A stretch of 64,000 nt of DNA, from assembly GCF_003600685.1 (NCBI RefSeq), contig NZ_CP032084.1, positions 1,364,001-1,428,000 of the forward strand, given 5' to 3'. Positions 58,698 to 64,000 of this stretch are shown here, one piece after another. The DNA is from Achromobacter sp. B7 (GTDB taxonomy: Bacteria; Pseudomonadota; Gammaproteobacteria; Burkholderiales; Burkholderiaceae_B). Within the stretch, counting starts at the first letter, position 1, and every line of letters starts with the position of its first letter. The translations under genes were made by a program, and so were the position numbers. The notes beneath the pieces are model-generated. The model was not told where the DNA came from. It did no database searches and saw only the letters and a list, made by a program, of their open reading frames with translations.

Positions 58698-58722
58698 AAA
58701 CCGCCTTCGGGCGGTTTTTTGT
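58698..58722 (+). terminator. Terminator of the sdh-gltA operon
   Basis: AAACCGCC (58698-58705), a TTCG tetraloop, GGCGGTTT (58710-58717) and six T in all. It is a textbook intrinsic terminator 33 bases after the gltA stop. Confidence 0.95.
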
Positions 58723-58752
58723 TGCGCGCTCGGCAGCGGCGATGGCGCGATT

Positions 58753-58766
58753 GATATCCGGATATC
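58753..58766. promoter_or_regulatory. Perfect 14-bp palindrome next to a start codon
   Basis: GATATCCGGATATC ends directly before the ATG at 58767. It may be an operator or a small RNA hairpin over the ribosome site of the unknown gene. If the true start is the ATG at 58776, it lies 9 bases upstream. Confidence 0.5.
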
Positions 58767-59891
58767 ATGCTGGCCATGATTCCCATCTCATTGCCATCGG
58801 CCAATTTTTACCTGCTGCTTTTGTTCGGCATGCTTGCCGGCGTCGTGCTGGGTGTGTGGGCTCTGGTGCTGGCCATCAGCGCCAGCCATCGCCGCACCGT
58901 CCGCAAATATTGGAAGACGTCGGCCGCGTTGTTCGTGGTGCTGGCGGTGCCCTTTGCGTTCTTCGCCTGGGTGCAGATCATCATCGGCCAGATCGAACGC
59001 GAGAGCGAACGGGCCGAGGCTGCGCGCAATGTCACGCTGGAACAGGCAAGCACAGTGGGTGGCGTGGCCATGCCCGCCGGCACCCGCCTGAAGCTGCAAG
59101 ACGAAGGGCAGTGGGAAACATATGTGGCGGCCGAATTCCCGGCACCCACCCCGATCTTCGAGGTGCAAGCCACACTGGCGCGCCGCTATCTGGACGCCGA
59201 ATACGAAAAAGAAACGTACGCGCTGATCCGCCGGTATCCCCGCAGCATCATCCTGAAAGGCCAAGGCGATCAGACCGTGCTGGGATGGCGCTGTGACAGT
59301 ACGCACGACATCGAATTCGATACCCAGCCCGACGGCACGATGAAGGCCTTGGACCAATGCCGCCTGGGTACCGGCAACAACGTCGACGGCATGGCCATTC
59401 ACGCGGGCTCGGTGCTATATGGCTCGACCGGTACGGTGTACGTGGATGGCTCGACCGACCCTGACCGCTGGCGCATTGAAGTGAAGGACCCCGTGGCGGT
59501 CAAGGTATTCGGACTGATGTTGAGCGAGCCCAGGATTTATCTGGATGCCGACCGCCATCTGCTGCGCGTCAGCGATTCGGAGCTTGCCTGCCGGGTACGG
59601 TTCGGCGGCTTTGACTACGCCGAGGGCACGCAGGTCAAGACCATCAGGCGTGTGATTGATGGGCAGCGGGAACCCTTTCCCGGCGTGCTCGTGTTCAGCC
59701 CGTCATCGGGGCAGGTGGCCAAGCGGGAAGGCCATGCGGACGTGCCGCCGGGCATGTCCGTCATGCAGGCGTTCGATGGAACCTTGCTGGGCATCGTCAC
59801 GAACGATGAGGTCGGCGTCTTCAAGTTTGCAACGTTCAGCGTTGGCGACGAAGCACCGACCGCACCGGCTCGGGCGCGCTGCCCTCAGTAG
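58767..59891 (+). CDS. Membrane-anchored protein of unknown function
   Basis: A protein of 374 residues (371 if it starts at 58776). Two hydrophobic segments lie at about residues 12-40 and 52-74 (NFYLLLLFGMLAGVVLGVWALVLAIS; ALFVVLAVPFAFFAWVQIII). A soluble domain of about 300 residues follows, with repeated short beta-like segments (MPAGTRLKLQDEGQWETYVAAEFPAPTP; IHAGSVLYGSTGTVYVDGS). The MPAGT and IHAGS segments resemble edges of beta-helix or jelly-roll turns, but no family was recognised. Codon usage is like its neighbours. It stands alone after the gltA terminator. Confidence 0.65.
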   Translation: MLAMIPISLPSANFYLLLLFGMLAGVVLGVWALVLAISASHRRTVRKYWKTSAALFVVLAVPFAFFAWVQIIIGQIERESERAEAARNVTLEQASTVGGVAMPAGTRLKLQDEGQWETYVAAEFPAPTPIFEVQATLARRYLDAEYEKETYALIRRYPRSIILKGQGDQTVLGWRCDSTHDIEFDTQPDGTMKALDQCRLGTGNNVDGMAIHAGSVLYGSTGTVYVDGSTDPDRWRIEVKDPVAVKVFGLMLSEPRIYLDADRHLLRVSDSELACRVRFGGFDYAEGTQVKTIRRVIDGQREPFPGVLVFSPSSGQVAKREGHADVPPGMSVMQAFDGTLLGIVTNDEVGVFKFATFSVGDEAPTAPARARCPQ

Positions 59892-59947
59892 CGGCGCGGC
59901 GCTTGCACGGGCGCACCGCCGCAGCCGGGCAGTCGCACCCGCCGCGC

Positions 59948-60400
59948 CTACACGCTGATATGGCGCGCCATCAGCACCGCGAACAGCGGCAGGAAGATAA
60001 ACAGGTGTGATTCGATCATCACCCAGCGACGCACGCGCTTGATCTCGGGCAGCGTGGGCACGAAGCCAGCCTGCTGGCGCGACTGTTTTGCCCAACGGAA
60101 AATCGCCAAGGTGGGCGGGATCGAACAGAGCGCGATGATGACGAACAGCGTGATCTTGGCGTGAAACCACGGGCTGCTCATGTAAAACGCCGCGCCCTTC
60201 GCGCCCTGCGTCAGGCGCAGCAGACCGGTAATCAGCACCAGCACGGCGCTGACGCCGTAAAGACGGTCGTAGATCACCAGGCGCTTGACGCCCGCGGCGG
60301 TCAGGTCCGGGCGTAGCAATACGGCTTCGGCGGTCAGCACAACCACCAGTACAAATATCGCAAGGTAATGGAACCAGGCGTATAGCGCGTCGGCCAGCAT
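59948..60400 (-). CDS. DUF2214 family membrane protein
   Basis: A 150-residue protein with four hydrophobic segments (LAIFVLVVVLTAEAVLL; VSAVLVLITGLLRLTQG; ITLFVIIALCSIPPTLAIF; SHLFIFLPLFAVLMA). The start at 60400 has GGAG five bases before it; a longer frame to 60427 is less likely. Conserved histidine (WFHYLA) and aspartate (IYDRLYG) positions are typical of the family, whose role is unknown. Confidence 0.82.
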   Translation of the reverse strand: MLADALYAWFHYLAIFVLVVVLTAEAVLLRPDLTAAGVKRLVIYDRLYGVSAVLVLITGLLRLTQGAKGAAFYMSSPWFHAKITLFVIIALCSIPPTLAIFRWAKQSRQQAGFVPTLPEIKRVRRWVMIESHLFIFLPLFAVLMARHISV

Positions 60401-60521
60401 GTCGTCTCCAGGGTAGGGGTGAAGCATGGTTTTACCATTGGCCGGTGGCGGCGCGTGGTGCGGTGGATATAAAAAAACGCACCGGGGCGATCAGCCGGCG
60501 CCGTCGAAAAGACAGCATGAA

Positions 60522-60547
60522 AAAAGGCGCCCCGAAGGGCGCCTTTT
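60522..60547 (-). terminator. Terminator of maeB
   Basis: AAAAGGCGCCC (60522-60532), loop CGAA, GGGCGCCTTTT (60537-60547). On the minus strand the stem ends in a T-run (TTTTTTCATG). It is 21 bases after the maeB stop. Confidence 0.9.
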
Positions 60548-60567
60548 GCGTCAGGACAAGCGCGGTA

Positions 60568-62865
60568 TCAACGGCGCTTCTTGGCGGCGTCGGCGGCTTC
60601 CTGCTGCGCGTCCACAACGGCCAGCGCCGTCATGTTGACGATACGGCGCACGGTGGCGCTGGTCGTCAGGATGTGCACCGGGCGCGCGGCGCCCAGCAGG
60701 ATCGGACCCATCGCGACGCCATTGCTGCCCGTCATCTTCAGCATGTTGTACGTGATGTTGCCCGTGTCCAGGTTCGGCATGACCAGCAGGTTGGCGCGAC
60801 CCTTGAGCGTGCTGTCCGGGTAGGCCAGCACACGGATCTTTTCCGACAAGGCGGCGTCGGCGTGCATTTCGCCGTCTACTTCCAGATCCGGCGCGCGGTC
60901 TTGCACCAGCTTGCTGGCGGCGGCCATCTTCTTGGACGATTCCGTGACGCGGCTGCCAAAGTTCGAATGCGACAGCAGGGCGATCTTCGGCACCACGCCA
61001 AAACGCAGCATTTCGTCCGCGGCCTGGATGGTGATGTTGGCCACTTCTTCCGCCGTCGGGTTTTCGTTGACGTGGGTGTCGGTGACGAACAGCGTCTGGT
61101 CGGGCAGCATCAGCACGTTCAGCGCGGCGTACGTCTGGCCTTCTTTCTTGCCGATGATCTCGTCGACGTACTTGAGCTGGTTGTCGTACTTGCTGGCCAC
61201 GCCGCACAGCAGCGCGTCGGCGTCACCGCGACGCAGCAGCATCGCGCCGATCAGCGTGTTGTGCTTGCGGATCATCGCCTTGGCGATGGCCGGCGTCACG
61301 CCTTCACGGCCCTTGAGCTGGTAGTACGCATTCCAGGTTTCGTTAAAGCGGCTGTCGTCTTCAGGGTCGACAATTTCGAAGTGCTCGCCGGCCACCAGGC
61401 GCAGGCCGGCCTTGTTGATGCGCATTTCGATGACCGACGGGCGGCCGATCAGGATCGGCCGCGCCAGCTTTTCGTCGACCACGGTTTGCACGGCGCGCAG
61501 GACGCGCTCGTCTTCGCCGTCGGCGTAGATGACGCGCTTGGGCGCCTTCTTGGCCTGGGCGAACAGCGGACGCATCAGCTGGCCCGAGTGGTACACAAAG
61601 CCCATCAGCTTCTGGCGATAGGCTTCGATGTCTTCGATGGGGCGGGCGGCCACGCCGGAGTCGGCGGCGGCTTGGGCCACGGCCGGCGCAATCTGGAAGA
61701 TCAGGCGGGGGTCGAAGGGCTTGGGGATGATGTAGTCGGGGCCGAACGACAGTTCCTGGCCGGCGTAGGCGCGGGCCACTTCATCGTTTTGTTCGGCTTG
61801 TGCCAGCTCGGCAATGGCCTTCACGCAAGCCAGCTTCATTTCTTCCGTGATGCGCGAGGCGCCGGCGTCCATGGCGCCGCGGAAGATGAACGGGAAGCAC
61901 AGCACGTTGTTGACCTGGTTCGGGTAGTCCGAACGGCCGGTGGCGATGATGCAATCCGGGCGGGCGGCCTTGGCCACTTCCGGGCGGATTTCCGGTTCGG
62001 GGTTGGCCAACGCCAGGATCAGCGGACGGTCGGCCATGGTCTTGACCATGTCGCCCGTCAACACGCCGGAGGTCGAGCAGCCCAGGAACACGTCGGCGCC
62101 GTTGACCACATCGGCCAGCGTGCGCGCGTCGGTCTTTTGCGCGTAGCGCTTCTTGTTGGCTTCCATGTTTTCGTCGCGGCCGTCCCAGATGACGCCGCGC
62201 GAGTCCACCACATAGATGTTCTCGCGCTTGACGCCCAGGTGCACCAGCAGGTCCAGGCAGGCGATGGCGGCAGCGCCCGCGCCCGAGCAAGCCAGCTTGA
62301 CCGCGCCGATGTCCTTGCCCACGACCTTCAGGCCGTTCAGGATGGCGGCCGACGAAATGATGGCGGTGCCGTGCTGGTCGTCATGGAAGACGGGAATCTT
62401 CATGCGCTCGCGCAGCTTCTTCTCGATGTAGAAGCACTCGGGCGCCTTGATGTCTTCCAGGTTGACGCCGCCCAGCGTGGGCTCCAGCGCCGCGATGATG
62501 TCGACCAGCTTGTCCGGATCGTTCTCGGCCAGTTCGATGTCGAACACGTCGATGCCGGCAAACTTCTTGAACAGGCAGCCCTTGCCTTCCATGACCGGCT
62601 TGGCGGCCAGCGGGCCGATGTTGCCCAGACCCAGGACGGCGGTGCCGTTGGTGATCACGCCCACCAGGTTGCCGCGCGAGGTGTACTTGGACGCCGCGTC
62701 TTCACCCTGGTCGAAGATGGCCATGCAAGCTGCCGCCACGCCGGGCGAGTAGGCCAGGGACAAGTCGTCCTGGTTGGCCAGCGTCTTGGTCGGCACGACC
62801 GAGATTTTGCCGGGGGTGGGATAGGCGTGGTAATCCAACGCCAGTTTGGTAAGAGTTTCGTCCAT
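60568..62865 (-). CDS. maeB: NADP-dependent malic enzyme with phosphotransacetylase-like domain
   Basis: A 765-residue two-domain enzyme. Residues about 1-430 are the malic enzyme, which decarboxylates malate to pyruvate ([66 protein letters not shown]). Residues about 440-765 are a phosphotransacetylase-like domain that in homologues is regulatory and binds acetyl-CoA ([38 protein letters not shown]). It links the TCA block to pyruvate and NADPH supply. Confidence 0.95.
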   Translation of the reverse strand: MDETLTKLALDYHAYPTPGKISVVPTKTLANQDDLSLAYSPGVAAACMAIFDQGEDAASKYTSRGNLVGVITNGTAVLGLGNIGPLAAKPVMEGKGCLFKKFAGIDVFDIELAENDPDKLVDIIAALEPTLGGVNLEDIKAPECFYIEKKLRERMKIPVFHDDQHGTAIISSAAILNGLKVVGKDIGAVKLACSGAGAAAIACLDLLVHLGVKRENIYVVDSRGVIWDGRDENMEANKKRYAQKTDARTLADVVNGADVFLGCSTSGVLTGDMVKTMADRPLILALANPEPEIRPEVAKAARPDCIIATGRSDYPNQVNNVLCFPFIFRGAMDAGASRITEEMKLACVKAIAELAQAEQNDEVARAYAGQELSFGPDYIIPKPFDPRLIFQIAPAVAQAAADSGVAARPIEDIEAYRQKLMGFVYHSGQLMRPLFAQAKKAPKRVIYADGEDERVLRAVQTVVDEKLARPILIGRPSVIEMRINKAGLRLVAGEHFEIVDPEDDSRFNETWNAYYQLKGREGVTPAIAKAMIRKHNTLIGAMLLRRGDADALLCGVASKYDNQLKYVDEIIGKKEGQTYAALNVLMLPDQTLFVTDTHVNENPTAEEVANITIQAADEMLRFGVVPKIALLSHSNFGSRVTESSKKMAAASKLVQDRAPDLEVDGEMHADAALSEKIRVLAYPDSTLKGRANLLVMPNLDTGNITYNMLKMTGSNGVAMGPILLGAARPVHILTTSATVRRIVNMTALAVVDAQQEAADAAKKRR

Positions 62866-63167
62866 GGGATCGGGGCCTCTGAGGCACTAACTGAGAAAGA
62901 AAACGGGATGAAAAGCGAAGATGACAAACGGCGGGCTCGCGGCCCGCCGGTTTCTTTGCGAAATGCTTAGGGAACACCCGTATTTCACCAGAAAGCGCGG
63001 GCGCTTGGTTGTTGCAGTGCAGCGATCAGGCGGGTTTGGTCAAAAACCCGTCGGATTTATTTGAAGCTGCGCTGAAAGCCGGCGATGCCTTTGCCGGAGG
63101 AGCGGGCACGCGCTTCGACGCGGCCGCCGTAGCCCGTAGCCCGTACCCGTACCGGTTTGTGCCTCGT
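62866..63167. other. Gap between maeB and the E1 gene
   Basis: These 302 bases hold no convincing gene. They should include the maeB promoter and the end of the E1 message. A hairpin, CGGGTTT (63031-63037) with AAACCCG (63044-63050), stands 118 bases beyond the E1 stop but lacks a T-run. A short CCGTAGC/CCGTACC repeat lies near 63126-63152. Confidence 0.4.
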
Positions 63168-64000
63168 CTACAACTCCCAGGGCGGCGTCTGGCGCGTGCC
63201 CGCGTTCAGGCGCTGACGCATGGCGTCGGCGTCTCCCTGCCGGCCCAGGCTGTCCAGCGCGTACAGCACGATCCAGTCGGCGCTGACTTCGAAGAAGTCG
63301 CGCAGTTGCGCGCGGGTGTCACTGCGGCCGAAGCCGTCGGTGCCCAGCGTGCGGTATGGCGCGGGCACCCAGGCGCGGATCTGTTCAGGCACGGCGCGCA
63401 CATAGTCGGTGGCGGCAATCACCGGCGCGTCGCTGCCGCCCAGGCAGGTGCGAACCCAATCCGCGTCGTCGGCGGCTTCCAGGCCCAGGACGCGGGCGCG
63501 CTCGGCTTGGCGGCCATCGCGGGCCAACTCAGAAAAGCTGGTCACGCTCCAGACCTCGGCATCCACGCCGTAGTCAGCGTGCAGCCGGTCGGCCGCCATG
63601 TCGGCTTCGCGCAGCATGGGCCCGGCGCCCAGCAGCCGGACCTGTGCCTGTACGCGCGCGGCCCGCAGCCGGTACATGCCGCGCAGGATGCCGACGCGCA
63701 CGGCGGGGTCGGCGGGCATGTCGGGCTGCGCCAGGTTTTCGTTGGTGACGGTCAGGTAGAAGAATTCGTCGTGCTGCTCGTCCAGCATGCGGCGCATGCC
63801 GTGTTCGACGATGACGGCAACTTCAAACGCATACGCGGGATCGTAGGCGCGGCAGTTCGGCACGGCGGCGGCCATGATGTGGCTGGAGCCGTCCTGATGC
63901 TGCAAGCCTTCGCCGCCCAACGTGGTGCGGCCCGACGTGGCGCCGATCAAAAAGCCGCGCGTGCGTTGGTCAGCGGCGGCCCAGATCAGGTCGCCGATGC
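63168..64000 (-). CDS. Pyruvate dehydrogenase E1, homodimeric type, C-terminal part
   Basis: Only the last 277 residues or so are inside the window; the gene continues past the right edge. GATSGRTTLGGEGLQHQDGSSHI is the block typical of homodimeric AceE-type E1 proteins, and YRTLGTDGFGRSDTRAQLRDFFEVSADWIVLYAL is the conserved C-terminal domain. E1 is the thiamine-dependent decarboxylase of the pyruvate dehydrogenase complex. No aceF or lpd lies downstream, so this may be a second, stand-alone E1 (MdeB-like) rather than the complex-linked aceE. That choice is inference. Confidence 0.88.
   Translation of the reverse strand, partial: IGDLIWAAADQRTRGFLIGATSGRTTLGGEGLQHQDGSSHIMAAAVPNCRAYDPAYAFEVAVIVEHGMRRMLDEQHDEFFYLTVTNENLAQPDMPADPAVRVGILRGMYRLRAARVQAQVRLLGAGPMLREADMAADRLHADYGVDAEVWSVTSFSELARDGRQAERARVLGLEAADDADWVRTCLGGSDAPVIAATDYVRAVPEQIRAWVPAPYRTLGTDGFGRSDTRAQLRDFFEVSADWIVLYALDSLGRQGDADAMRQRLNAGTRQTPPWEL

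Noticed and set aside
60445..62970. An 841-residue plus-strand frame opposite maeB
   Set aside because: It lies opposite a clear malic enzyme gene, is low in complexity and runs through the maeB terminator.
63126..63152. Short CCGTAGC / CCGTACC repeat after the E1 gene
   Set aside because: Only two or three very short units, with no structure or gene context; chance in GC-rich DNA is likely.

Overview
The window is a dense, high-GC (by eye about 65% G+C) piece of chromosome from a betaproteobacterium, most likely Alcaligenaceae (Achromobacter/Bordetella type). The grounds are gene content and order: a TCA block (mdh and prpBCD facing gntR-sdhCDAB-sdhE-gltA), a pyrG - DUF1330 - eno - ftsB string, paired CoA-transferase genes, and two peptide-type ABC importers with fused double ATPases. 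No transposases, phage genes, CRISPR arrays, tRNAs or rRNAs were seen, so this looks like stable chromosome with some accessory catabolic modules. The genus assignment is inference, not a database result.

Layout. 1-7 kb: 3' end of a propionate-CoA ligase, overlapping GlcG/HbpS-like and UMF1-type MFS genes, then acs, an EamA transporter and a threonine aldolase. 7-16 kb: a catabolic module with a class III aminotransferase and an unusual FCD-GntR regulator on the minus strand. It faces a C45 acyltransferase-like hydrolase and a complete dipeptide-type ABC importer. 16-22 kb: a small ABM-type protein, an SDR protein, ETF-quinone oxidoreductase, a thioesterase, a candidate 6S RNA, scoAB and a GNAT protein. 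22-33.5 kb: one long plus-strand run holding an RpiR/MurR regulator, an isoaspartyl peptidase, a gsiABCD-like importer and three peptidases (DmpA type, DppA/M55 type and M24 type). This looks like a self-contained system for importing and degrading unusual peptides.

33.5-47.6 kb is mostly housekeeping: a membrane protein of unknown function, pyrG, DUF1330, eno, ftsB, a lone TadE-like gene, hslO, gamma carbonic anhydrase, an acyl-CoA synthetase with a long Ala/Pro tail, an LpxH-type phosphoesterase, an RDD protein, a 62-residue protein, an RlmL-like methyltransferase with a long charged N-terminus, and HemJ. 47.6-58.7 kb is the central carbon block: prpD, prpC, prpB and mdh on the minus strand; a HutC-type GntR gene, sdhCDAB, sdhE and gltA on the plus strand. 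The two arms share an intergenic region with a perfect palindrome. 58.7-64 kb has an uncharacterised membrane-anchored protein, a DUF2214 protein, maeB and the 3' end of a homodimeric pyruvate dehydrogenase-type E1.

Functionally the window is about acyl-CoA, propionate and acetate entry into central metabolism (prpE-like ligase, acs, scoAB, prpBCD, TCA enzymes, maeB, E1) plus scavenging of peptide-like and acylated amine compounds (two importers with dedicated hydrolases). The most interesting parts are the GntR/C45/aminotransferase module with its shared candidate operator, and the RpiR-controlled peptide run.
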